Source of the DNA: Thermorudis peleae | GTDB lineage: Bacteria; Chloroflexota; Chloroflexia; Thermomicrobiales; Thermomicrobiaceae | Assembly: GCF_000744775.1 (NCBI RefSeq) | Contig: NZ_JQMP01000004.1 | Span: forward strand, 434,001-498,000 | Direction: 5' to 3' | Length of the DNA stretch: 64,000 nt | Shown here: one piece after another, positions 17,092 to 24,839 of the stretch | Position numbering within the stretch: position 1 is the stretch's first letter | Layout: the number at the start of each line of letters is the position of its first letter | Notes under the pieces: generated by a model | The model's database searches: none | What the model was told of the DNA's origin: nothing | What the model saw: the letters and a program-made list of their open reading frames with translations, nothing else | Position numbers and translations under genes: made by a program

Positions 17092-18849
17092 GTGGTACGG
17101 CTCGCTCGATCACACTATGGATGGGCTATTGTCCTGCTTTCTCTCCTGCTGAGTGCGTTTTCCTCTATTCCCCCTGCTCATGCTGCCCCGAATTCCCCCG
17201 ACGACCTCTTGATGCCACGGTACTTTCCTGAAACGGGGTTCTGGGTGGAAGGCGTTTTTCGCCAATATTGGGAAACGCACGGAGGTCTCTACGTCCATGG
17301 TTATCCAATTAGTGCAGTCTTTCAACAGGATGGCTATTGGCGGCAGTACTTCGAACGCTCTGTGTTCGAGTATCACCCCGAACTTGCTGGCACGCCCTAT
17401 GCGGTCCTCCTGGTCCGTGTTGGCGCATGGCGTGTAAGCAACCGCACACAAGAGCCGCCTTTCCAACCAGTGAGCGCATTCCAAAGCTCATCTGATCACT
17501 GGTACTTTTCAGAAACACAGCATAGCCTCAATTACGGCTTTAAAGCGTTTTGGATCGACCATGGGGGACTCCCCAACTTTGGCTACCCGCTTTCCGAAGA
17601 GTTCGATGAGAAGAATCCAGACCCACCAGCCGGCGATGGCAAGGTCCACACTGTCCAATACTTCGAACGCGCTCGCTTTGAGTATCATCCAGAGAATCGC
17701 GGCACCCCGTGGGAAGTTGAACTTGGCTTGCTTGGCCGCGAATATCTTCAGGCTCGTGGTGCGCCACCAGAAGCAGTCCAACGGCAGAACCCTAACCTCC
17801 CCCCGCCTGATCCCATCACCGGCCGCCTTTATGGCCCGCATCTGGGCTATGGCTTCAACATCGCCTGGCGCGGCGATGATGGTGGGGCAGCATACAACCA
17901 GAAAGCACTCGACATGGTGAAACAAGCTGGTTTTGGCTGGGTACGTATCCAGGTCCACTGGGCAACACTCGAACCGTCACCCGGGCAATACCAGCCCCAG
18001 TCACTCGACCTTATCGTGAATCAGGCCAATCAAAATGGGGTCAACATCCTTGTCAGTATTGTTCATGCACCCTCGTGGGCTGACCCCAATGGTGGTATTC
18101 CACAGGATCCCACAGCGTTTGGCGCCTTGATGCAATATCTTGCTCAACGCTATAAGGGCAAAGTCCAAGCCTGGGAGATTTGGAACGAACAAAACCTTGC
18201 CATCGAAACTGGTGGACATGTTGATCTTGTGCGCTATATCAAACTCCTTGAAGCCGGCTATCGCGGCGTCAAAGCGAGTGACCCGCAGGCTATTGTCGTC
18301 TTTGGTGGCCTTTCCCCCACAGGCGTGATGGATCCATCACTTGGCATTGACGACCGAGAATATTTGAAGCAGGCCTATGCCTATAATAATGGCGAAATCA
18401 AACAGTATTTCGATGTTCTCGGCGTTCATCCGGGTAGTAACAACAACCCCCCAGACGCAATGTGGCCAGACCATCCTGGCCCAGGACCAGGTTGGCGTGA
18501 TCACCCGAGTTTTTACTTCCGTCGGGCTGAGCAACTACGGCAAGTCATGCTTGATAACGGGGACGGCGCGAAGCAAGTGTGGTTGACCGAATTTGGCTGG
18601 ACTACTGCGAACCAAGCGCCCGGCTTTGAATACGGCAATCAGATCAGCGAAAGTGATCAAGCGCAGTACCTTGTCCGCGCCTTTGAGATTGCGCGAACAG
18701 AGTGGCCTTGGGTTGGCGTCATGTTCGTCTGGAACCTCAATTTCAGCACGATGACTCAACCATCAGATGAAAAGTATCCCTGGTCAGTACTCTATGCCGA
18801 CTGGAGTCCACGGCCATCCTACCTTGCATTGAAGAACATGCCCAAATAG
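17092..18849 (+). CDS. secreted GH-A clan glycoside hydrolase with N-terminal repeats
   Basis: The 585-aa product has a signal peptide (YGWAIVLLSLLLSAFSSIPPAHA). Two imperfect repeats of about 85-100 residues follow (roughly 40-130 and 145-240), each with F-x(3)-W-x(3)-GG-L-x(2)-F/HGYPxS and a Q-Y-F-E-R-x-x-F-E-Y-H-P signature, a module common on Chloroflexota extracellular proteins. The C-terminal TIM barrel (about 265-580) resembles GH39/GH5-type clan GH-A enzymes: the proposed acid/base is E366 in WEIWNEQN and the nucleophile E500 in WLTEFGW. Substrate unknown. Start GTG 17092, with GGAAGGGG upstream and the signal peptide directly after. Confidence 0.85.
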   Translation: MVRLARSHYGWAIVLLSLLLSAFSSIPPAHAAPNSPDDLLMPRYFPETGFWVEGVFRQYWETHGGLYVHGYPISAVFQQDGYWRQYFERSVFEYHPELAGTPYAVLLVRVGAWRVSNRTQEPPFQPVSAFQSSSDHWYFSETQHSLNYGFKAFWIDHGGLPNFGYPLSEEFDEKNPDPPAGDGKVHTVQYFERARFEYHPENRGTPWEVELGLLGREYLQARGAPPEAVQRQNPNLPPPDPITGRLYGPHLGYGFNIAWRGDDGGAAYNQKALDMVKQAGFGWVRIQVHWATLEPSPGQYQPQSLDLIVNQANQNGVNILVSIVHAPSWADPNGGIPQDPTAFGALMQYLAQRYKGKVQAWEIWNEQNLAIETGGHVDLVRYIKLLEAGYRGVKASDPQAIVVFGGLSPTGVMDPSLGIDDREYLKQAYAYNNGEIKQYFDVLGVHPGSNNNPPDAMWPDHPGPGPGWRDHPSFYFRRAEQLRQVMLDNGDGAKQVWLTEFGWTTANQAPGFEYGNQISESDQAQYLVRAFEIARTEWPWVGVMFVWNLNFSTMTQPSDEKYPWSVLYADWSPRPSYLALKNMPK

Positions 18850-18865
18850 TTGAAGGAGTACTAAC

Positions 18866-19738
18866 ATGAACGCGACGCTTCCGGCACAAGCCGCGACTGT
18901 TCGGGTACCAGGCAAGCTCTCGGTCGTTTTACCGGCATATAACGAAGCACTCAACCTTGAAGGCGTTGTTCGACGCGCGCTCGAAGTACTCCCGAGCCTT
19001 GCTCCGGAATTCGAACTAATCATCGTCGATGATGGAAGCACGGACGGGACTGGTCCGTTAGCAGATCACCTTGCCCAGCTTTCACCGACAATACGCGTTA
19101 TCCATCACGAGCGGAACCGTGGGTATGGTGCAGCGCTTACGTCGGGGTTTCAGGCTGCAACCGGCGACTTTATCATGTTCATGGATGCCGATCAGCAGTT
19201 TGACCCGGCCGATCTGGCTCAACTTCTTCCTTTCCTGCACGATGCAGATCTTGTCGCCGGCTACCGCATCAAGCGGCGTGACCCACGTATTCGTCTGATC
19301 TACGCCTGGATCTTCAACCGCGCCATGCGGCTTCTTTTTGGCATTCCTGTCCGCGATATTGACTGCGCGTTCAAAGTTTGGCGGGCAGAGCTCTTGAAAG
19401 CGTTGGAGATTACGAGTAAAGGTGCGCTGATCAATACGGAGTTGTTAATTAAGGCGCGGCGCGCGGGCGCACGGATCGTCGAAGCTGGGGTCAACCACTA
19501 TCCTCGGCCAACTGGTGAGCCAACCGGAGGCAATCCGAAGGTTATCCTGCGTGCAATGCGCGAGACGATTCGCCTATGGTGGCGAATGCTCTTCTACGAG
19601 CCACCAGCTGTGCCGACTCGCGGACAAGCACTACCACGCTATGCGCTTTGGATGCGGAGCGCAGTTCTTGGCACTGTCGGCCTTGCCGCACTCGGTGCAC
19701 TCATTGAGGGGCTCCGCCGTATTCCTCGTCAAGAGTAA
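18866..19738 (+). CDS. family 2 glycosyltransferase, polyprenyl-phosphate sugar type
   Basis: The 290-aa product is a GT-A fold enzyme like dolichol-phosphate mannosyltransferase: SVVLPAYNEALNLEGVVRRA, LIIVDDGSTDGT, HHERNRGYGAALTSGF, and the metal-binding DADQQFDP. DIDCAFKVWRAELL is the usual downstream conserved block. One C-terminal transmembrane segment (about 263-280) suggests membrane attachment. It probably transfers a sugar from a nucleotide donor to a lipid carrier. The ATG follows AAGGAG, 16 bases after the hydrolase gene, so the two are likely co-transcribed. Confidence 0.92.
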   Translation: MNATLPAQAATVRVPGKLSVVLPAYNEALNLEGVVRRALEVLPSLAPEFELIIVDDGSTDGTGPLADHLAQLSPTIRVIHHERNRGYGAALTSGFQAATGDFIMFMDADQQFDPADLAQLLPFLHDADLVAGYRIKRRDPRIRLIYAWIFNRAMRLLFGIPVRDIDCAFKVWRAELLKALEITSKGALINTELLIKARRAGARIVEAGVNHYPRPTGEPTGGNPKVILRAMRETIRLWWRMLFYEPPAVPTRGQALPRYALWMRSAVLGTVGLAALGALIEGLRRIPRQE

Positions 19739-19748
19739 TTGGAGGCAA

Positions 19749-20099
19749 TTACCCGCTGTGCCTCTCGTGATGGCAGAGGGCGCGGCAAAGACGATCGATG
19801 AGAGCTGACACTGACACGCCCCGAATGGCAACGCGCTTCTGGGGCGAGCGATGGCCACTCACAAGTGTTAACGCGCTTGGCGGCACGTCGAGTAGTTCGC
19901 TCAGAAATGCGCAGAGCGCAGCGTTGGCCTTCCCATCGAATGGCGGTGCGGCAATTCGCACGACGAGTGCGCCATCACGGACACCAACGAGCGCAGTCAC
20001 ACGCGAGCGCGGAATCACTTTCATCGAAAGGATGACGCCCTGTGCGGTCTCCTGGAGCGCATGAGATGCGAGCAGCGCCTGACATTCATCGTGCTGCAC
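19749..20099 (-). CDS. DUF167 (YggU-type) protein
   Basis: The product (116 aa from GTG 20099) contains the DUF167 core, VILSMKVIPRSRVTALVG, LVVRIAAPPFDGKANAALCAFLSELL and VSGHRSPQKRVAIRG. The family is small and widespread and its function is unknown. The start is uncertain: GTG 20099 has AAAGG eight bases upstream, GTG 20126 has GGAG, and TTG 20141 opens the same frame. It is convergent with the glycosyltransferase gene. Confidence 0.82.
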   Translation of the reverse strand: MQHDECQALLASHALQETAQGVILSMKVIPRSRVTALVGVRDGALVVRIAAPPFDGKANAALCAFLSELLDVPPSALTLVSGHRSPQKRVAIRGVSVSALIDRLCRALCHHERHSG

Positions 20100-20187
20100 G
20101 GCCAGGCCTTTCCAGCGCTTATGCACTATGCCACACTCCAAGTGTCAACAGGGGTATAGAGCAAAGGACAAAGCCTAAGGCAGCGCC

Positions 20188-21261
20188 GTGATGAAACCGC
20201 CGACACGAGAACCACAACAGACCGTCGTAACTCGGGCACCTACTCCCGAGGACACGGAAGCACCGCTTGACGGAGGATTACTCCAGCGCTTTTGGCGCCG
20301 GCTGCTTGTGAGTGTCATTTTCGGCGTTATCGTGCTCTTCGCGCTTGCGATCGCAAGCGATGCCCATGCCCTGCTGAACGCGCTCCAGCAGTTCCGTTGG
20401 CAACTGTTGCCTTTCGTCATCCTTTTGACATTCTGGAATTACCTTTTGCGGTTTGGCAAATGGCAACTGTACCTCCGTTGGCTTGACCTCCAAACGCCAT
20501 CTCGGTGGACCAGTTGGCTCATTTTCCTTTCCGGCCTGGCTATGAGCTTGACTCCAGGGAAAGTCGGAGAATTCCTGAAAGCTGCGTTTATCCGACGCTT
20601 TACTGGAGCTCCAGCAGCCCGTGCTTTGCCGATTGTCATCGCTGAACGCCTCACCGATGGTATTGCAATGCTCCTTCTCGCCCTCTTCAGCGCAAGCCTC
20701 GACCTTCATGTTCGTCCTACGTTTTTTCTCCTGCTGCTTGGCATTGTGATCGTGGGGATTCTCATGATTCTCCAACGTCCACTGATGGAACGATTACTCA
20801 GCCTCAGCGAACGTGTCCCGATTCTGAAAAACCAGGCCGCCGCCCTCCTGCATGCCTATCATGCTGCCTACGTGCTTTTCCTGCCGCATCGACTCATCGT
20901 CGCAGTTGGCATTGGCCTCATTTCATGGATGGGAGAGTGTATTGCGCTGGGACTCATTCTGACGGGACTTGGCGCTCCGTTTGCCCGTGACACATTCAGT
21001 TTGGCCACGTTTGCTCTTTCGAGCGCCTCAATCGCTGGTGCCCTCTCATTACTTCCAGGAGGGATCGGTGTAGCCGAAGCGGGTATCGTTGGACTCTTAT
21101 TTGTCTTTGGTCATTCTGCACTAACAACGCAACAGGCGAGTGCGGCGACCGTCTTGATTCGTTGCTCAACGCTCTGGTTTGGCGTACTGCTCGGATTGCT
21201 TGCTTTACTGGCATTACTTCGGTCACCGGCTCCAAACAGTACGCATAACCGTCTGGAGTAA
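20188..21261 (+). CDS. flippase-like integral membrane protein (UPF0104/YbhN type)
   Basis: The 357-aa product has about eight hydrophobic segments and motifs of the lysylphosphatidylglycerol-synthase-TM/UPF0104 family: SGLAMSLTPGKVGEFLKAAFIRR, VIAERLTDGIAMLL, and LSLLPGGIGVAEAGIVGLL near the C-terminus. Members are linked to flipping or synthesising lipid-linked compounds. It may work with the nearby GT2 enzyme, although a divergent DUF167 gene separates them. The first 35 residues are hydrophilic and cytoplasmic. Confidence 0.85.
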   Translation: MMKPPTREPQQTVVTRAPTPEDTEAPLDGGLLQRFWRRLLVSVIFGVIVLFALAIASDAHALLNALQQFRWQLLPFVILLTFWNYLLRFGKWQLYLRWLDLQTPSRWTSWLIFLSGLAMSLTPGKVGEFLKAAFIRRFTGAPAARALPIVIAERLTDGIAMLLLALFSASLDLHVRPTFFLLLLGIVIVGILMILQRPLMERLLSLSERVPILKNQAAALLHAYHAAYVLFLPHRLIVAVGIGLISWMGECIALGLILTGLGAPFARDTFSLATFALSSASIAGALSLLPGGIGVAEAGIVGLLFVFGHSALTTQQASAATVLIRCSTLWFGVLLGLLALLALLRSPAPNSTHNRLE

Positions 21262-21360
21262 TGAGGCTTCTGCGCTCCTAACGGCAACGATACTGGCTTC
21301 AACCTCACGAGAACGTGATCTTTCCGCATCGTAAAGGATGCCGAACAAGAGACACAAAAT

Positions 21361-21388
21361 ATGCAAGGCCAATTGCTTGGCCTTGCAT
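21361..21388 (-). terminator. rho-independent terminator of pnp
   Basis: A perfect 12-bp inverted repeat, ATGCAAGGCCAA (21361-21372) and TTGGCCTTGCAT (21377-21388), has a four-base loop. Read on the minus strand it lies 27 bases after the pnp stop and is followed by ATTTTGT. The convergent flippase-like gene ends about 100 bases away and may share it. Confidence 0.85.
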
Positions 21389-21414
21389 GCATCCCCTGTC
21401 ACGAACGTGTTGGG

Positions 21415-23778
21415 CTACTGTTTCTCCTCGTCCTCGAGCATGGCCTGTAGCCGTTCACCAATCGTATATGCGCCAGGCCGTGGTGCCCGTGGTCCACTGC
21501 CAGGGCGGCCGCGATCGGGAACTGAAGGCCGCGTTGGCCCTCCACCACGGGAGCCAGGGCCATGCCCACCGCTACCACGCGGACGTTCTCCACGTGGGCC
21601 ACGATCGCTGCTTGCGGCTGCGCTCACACTCGCTTGGGTTGGCTGTGCGCCTTCTTCCCGCTCTAGCAACGCCTTCCGCGAGAGGTTGATCTTGCCATCC
21701 GGCCGAATGCCGGTCACCATCACGCTAATCTCTTGACCAACCTTGAGCACATCTTCGACAGATCGGACACGGCCAGGAGCAATCTCCGAAATATGGAGGA
21801 AACCATCGCGGCCAGGCAAGATCTCGACAAACGCTCCCGACGGAATAATGGTCACCACGCGGCCAGAGAAGATTTCCCCAACTTCGGGCATGCGCGTCAG
21901 CCGTTCGATCTCGCGAATGGCTTTGCGCGCGCTTTCCTCGTTGGCTGCGCTGATGAAGACAGTGCCATCCTCTTGAATCTCGATCTTCGAGCCAGTAGCC
22001 TCTTGAATCCCACGAATCACCCGACCACCTGGGCCAATAACATCGCCAATCTGATCCGGGCGAATCTTGATCCGGAAGATCCGCGGCGCATACGGCGACA
22101 TGGTCGAGCGTGGTTCAGGAAGCACAGCCGTCATCTTGTCAAGGATGAACAGCCGAGCTTGGCGAGCCTGTTCGAGGGCTTGGCGCATAATTGCAGTGGA
22201 AAGCCCCATAACCTTAATATCCATCTGAATCGCCGTAATACCATCACGGGTCCCGGCGACCTTGAAGTCCATATCGCCAAGCGCGTCCTCGATACCCTGG
22301 ATATCCGTTAAGATGGTGTACCGTCCGCTTTGCGGGTCAGTGATAAGCCCCATGGCAATCCCACCAACGGGCTTGCGGATCGGCACCCCGGCATCCATGA
22401 GCGCGAGGGTACTCCCACAGACACTTGCCATCGAGGTTGAGCCGTTTGAGCTCAACACTTCAGAGACAAGGCGCATCGTATAGGGGAATTCCTCCTCCGA
22501 TGGAAGTACCGCGAGCAGGGCACGCTCTGCGAGTGCGCCATGGCCGATATCGCGTCGGCTCGGGCCACGCAATCGGCGGATCTCGCCCGTACTAAATGGT
22601 GGGAAATTGTAGTGATGAATGTAGCGCTTTGACTCTTCAATGCCGAGCGTATCGAGGAGTTGCTCCTCTTCCTTGGTCCCAAGTGTGCAAACTGTCAGGA
22701 CTTGCGTCTGGCCCCGGGTAAATAATGCCGAACCGTGTGGACGAGGCAGCAATCCAACCTCAATCCAGATTTCTCGGATTTCATCAGGCTTTCGGCCATC
22801 GGGCCGCTCGCCCCGCTCCAGAATCGACGTCCGGACAAGTTGCTTGACGAGGCTGTCAAAGAGGTCACCAACCTCCTTGGGCGAGGGCACGGACGTCGGC
22901 ATCTCGGAAGCGGCTGCAAGAGGCGCGAGGCAGAAGTGGGTGATGACTTCCTCGCGCAAGGAAGCGGTTGCTTCAACGCGCGCTTCCTTATCGGGATTAA
23001 ACACTGCCTGCGCAAGACGATCGCCGACATAGGCGGCAATTTGCTCTTTCAACGCAACATTCTCGACAGGAGACACAAACTCGCGTTTCGGCTTACCAGC
23101 AATCTGCTGCAACTCGCGCTGCAGTTGAACAATGCGGCGAATCTCCTGATGCGCGAGCTCGATCGCTTCAATGAAGCGGTCTTCAGAAATCTCGTTTGCA
23201 TGGCCTTCGACCATGACAACGGCATCTTCCGTGCCAGCTACCACAATATCAAGACGACTCTCCAACAACTGATGGCTGGTCGGATTGATCACCAACTCAC
23301 CATTCAATTCGCCGACTTGCACAGCCCCAACTGGGCCATACCATGGGATATCGGAGAGCATTAACGCGGCAGAAGCGCCAATGATGGAAAGGACAGCAGG
23401 ATCGTTCTCCTGATCTGCAGACAGGACGGTCGAGATCACCTGGACCTCGTTCTTATATCCCTTTGGGAAGAGTGGACGAATTGGACGATCAGTCAGACGG
23501 GCTGCAAGGATCGCAGCTTCTGACGGCCGGCCTTCGCGGCGGAAGAAACTCCCCGGGATCTTGCCGGCAGCATACATTTTCTCTTCATACTCGACCGTCA
23601 ACGGGAAGAAATCGAGCCCTTCAACGGGTTCTTTCGCGCCAACGACTGTGGTCAAGACGACAGTTTCCCCGTAGCGGACAAGAACTGCACCATCAGCCTG
23701 TTCGGCAACTCGCCCTGTCTCAATCGTTAGCGTTCTTCCGTTGATTTCAATTGAACGCGCGTGGATGACTGGCGGCAT
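21415..23778 (-). CDS. pnp: polyribonucleotide nucleotidyltransferase
   Basis: PNPase is the phosphorolytic 3'-5' exoribonuclease. The 787-aa product has two RNase PH domains (first RYGETVVLTTVVG; second GRKPDEIREIWIEVG, FTRGQTQVLTVCTLG), the intermediate helical domain, a KH domain (IGDVIGPGGRVIRGIQEATGS, about 560-620) and an S1 domain (GEIFSGRVVTIIPSGAFVEILPG, about 625-695). The last roughly 85 residues form a Gly/Arg/Pro-rich, low-complexity tail that is longer than usual, ending in a short helix-like LQAMLEDEEKQ. ATG 23778 has GAGGAG seven bases upstream; the frame also opens with GTG 23784. Confidence 0.97.
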   Translation of the reverse strand: MPPVIHARSIEINGRTLTIETGRVAEQADGAVLVRYGETVVLTTVVGAKEPVEGLDFFPLTVEYEEKMYAAGKIPGSFFRREGRPSEAAILAARLTDRPIRPLFPKGYKNEVQVISTVLSADQENDPAVLSIIGASAALMLSDIPWYGPVGAVQVGELNGELVINPTSHQLLESRLDIVVAGTEDAVVMVEGHANEISEDRFIEAIELAHQEIRRIVQLQRELQQIAGKPKREFVSPVENVALKEQIAAYVGDRLAQAVFNPDKEARVEATASLREEVITHFCLAPLAAASEMPTSVPSPKEVGDLFDSLVKQLVRTSILERGERPDGRKPDEIREIWIEVGLLPRPHGSALFTRGQTQVLTVCTLGTKEEEQLLDTLGIEESKRYIHHYNFPPFSTGEIRRLRGPSRRDIGHGALAERALLAVLPSEEEFPYTMRLVSEVLSSNGSTSMASVCGSTLALMDAGVPIRKPVGGIAMGLITDPQSGRYTILTDIQGIEDALGDMDFKVAGTRDGITAIQMDIKVMGLSTAIMRQALEQARQARLFILDKMTAVLPEPRSTMSPYAPRIFRIKIRPDQIGDVIGPGGRVIRGIQEATGSKIEIQEDGTVFISAANEESARKAIREIERLTRMPEVGEIFSGRVVTIIPSGAFVEILPGRDGFLHISEIAPGRVRSVEDVLKVGQEISVMVTGIRPDGKINLSRKALLEREEGAQPTQASVSAAASSDRGPRGERPRGSGGHGPGSRGGGPTRPSVPDRGRPGSGPRAPRPGAYTIGERLQAMLEDEEKQ

Positions 23779-23882
23779 TGACACGCTCCTCTACATTGCT
23801 CCTCAATCCGACGATACAGCAAGAGAATGAGCACCGTTTCACGTTGCATTCCAGCTAACCAGGAGCACGTCGCTGTTCAGAC

Positions 23883-23911
23883 AGAAAGCCCAGGGATGAT
23901 ATCCCTGGGCT
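23883..23911 (-). terminator. perfect hairpin between rpsO and pnp
   Basis: AAAGCCCAGGGAT (23883-23895) and ATCCCTGGGCTTT (23899-23911) form a perfect 13-bp stem with a three-base loop. It follows the rpsO stop by about 85 bases and precedes pnp by about 105 bases. The A/T arms make it bidirectional in form. It is probably a partial terminator or RNA-processing site between the two genes, as in other rpsO-pnp operons. Confidence 0.8.
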
Positions 23912-23996
23912 TTGAAGACAAATCTCGCTCTGCCGCTGCTGGCAACGGCGACGATCGTCTCCTACTGGTTCCTCAACAGCATGCTCCGATGCCATC

Positions 23997-24266
23997 TTAC
24001 CGTCGCAGCCCGAGGCGAGCAATAAGCGCCTGGTATCGATCAGCATCATTGTCCCGCAGATAGCGCAACAAGCGCCGCCGCTGCCCAACGAGCATGAGCA
24101 AGCCACGGCGTGAATGATGGTCATGAGGATGCTCACGCAGATGCTCAACAAGGTTGTTAATGCGCTCGGTTAGCAGGGCAATCTGCACCTCAGGAGAACC
24201 GGTATCATGCTCATGAACGCGAAATTGCTGAATGATTTGCTCCTTTTGTGCCTTATACAGTGCCAT
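23997..24266 (-). CDS. rpsO: ribosomal protein uS15
   Basis: The 89-aa product is full-length S15 of the 30S subunit: [39 protein letters not shown], and [21 protein letters not shown], ending IARLGLRR. It binds the three-way junction of 16S rRNA and in several bacteria regulates its own mRNA. ATG 24266 begins the conserved protein; a longer frame to 24299 is not conserved. It is upstream of pnp, the common bacterial order. Confidence 0.98.
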   Translation of the reverse strand: MALYKAQKEQIIQQFRVHEHDTGSPEVQIALLTERINNLVEHLREHPHDHHSRRGLLMLVGQRRRLLRYLRDNDADRYQALIARLGLRR

Positions 24267-24621
24267 TGCCCTGCAACCCCTTATCGCTCGTACCAACAAC
24301 CTCCACCCACATCACAACGGAGGAAGTATAGCACTACAGCAGGCTGCTGCAAAAAGTGAGAAGCGCCCCAGACGAACGACACGCTGAATGTCAAATCTGG
24401 AGAAAAGTTGCCGTCCGGCGCGTCGTTCACACGTTGGGATAGAACCCTCGCTTTTTGTAGTAGAGCCGCGGAACGCTGACTTGAGGGGATTACTGTCAAA
24501 AGCTGCGCTTGTAAACAGGAAAGCCGCGACCGCATTGACCTGTCTGAGCTTGGTTTTCTCTGCAGCACTCTAAGGTACCTCTCGGGCAATTCAGAAATTG
24601 CTGGATATCTCCCAGTTGTCC
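24267..24621. other. intergenic region with a degenerate inverted repeat
   Basis: No convincing gene is visible. A TATACT (complement of 24325-24334 region) with a weak -35 could be the rpsO promoter on the minus strand. GGCTGCTGCAAAAAG (24342-24356) and CTTTTTGTAGTAGAGCC (24451-24467) form an imperfect inverted repeat bounding about 126 bases, resembling the ends of a small transposable-element remnant. Short open frames here have no recognisable domain. Confidence 0.35.
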
Positions 24622-24651
24622 TTGACAAGATGGTTTTTCTTAATCTATGAT
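24622..24651 (+). promoter_or_regulatory. strong sigma70-type promoter of the secreted-protein gene
   Basis: TTGACA (24622-24627) and TATGAT (24646-24651) are separated by 18 bases containing an AT-rich stretch. This is one of the best consensus promoters in the window. Transcription would begin near 24658, inside the palindrome that follows, leaving a leader of about 180 bases before GTG 24840. Confidence 0.75.
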
Positions 24652-24670
24652 TCTATCCATATGGGATAGA
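24652..24670. promoter_or_regulatory. palindrome overlapping the transcription start (candidate operator)
   Basis: TCTATCC (24652-24658) and GGATAGA (24664-24670) are perfect 7-base inverted arms around ATATG, immediately downstream of the -10 hexamer. The position over the predicted +1 is typical of a repressor operator. The binding protein is unknown. Confidence 0.5.
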
Positions 24671-24839
24671 CCTTATTAGTCCTTTGGTGGAAACAAGGAC
24701 CAGAGAATCAGGAGATGAATCTGCAAGGGAGCGGGCATCGTTCGCAAAATTTCTGTCCCGTCCATCATTCTGCATTCTCCTCAGAGAGCAACGCACGATA
24801 GTGCTTGTGAGGTTCCGCGTAACGAAAGGACGGAATCGG

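Noticed and set aside
24281-24628. 115-aa minus-strand frame in the intergenic region
   Set aside because: It overlaps the rpsO leader and inverted repeat, lacks a domain and looks like the translation of a mobile-element remnant.
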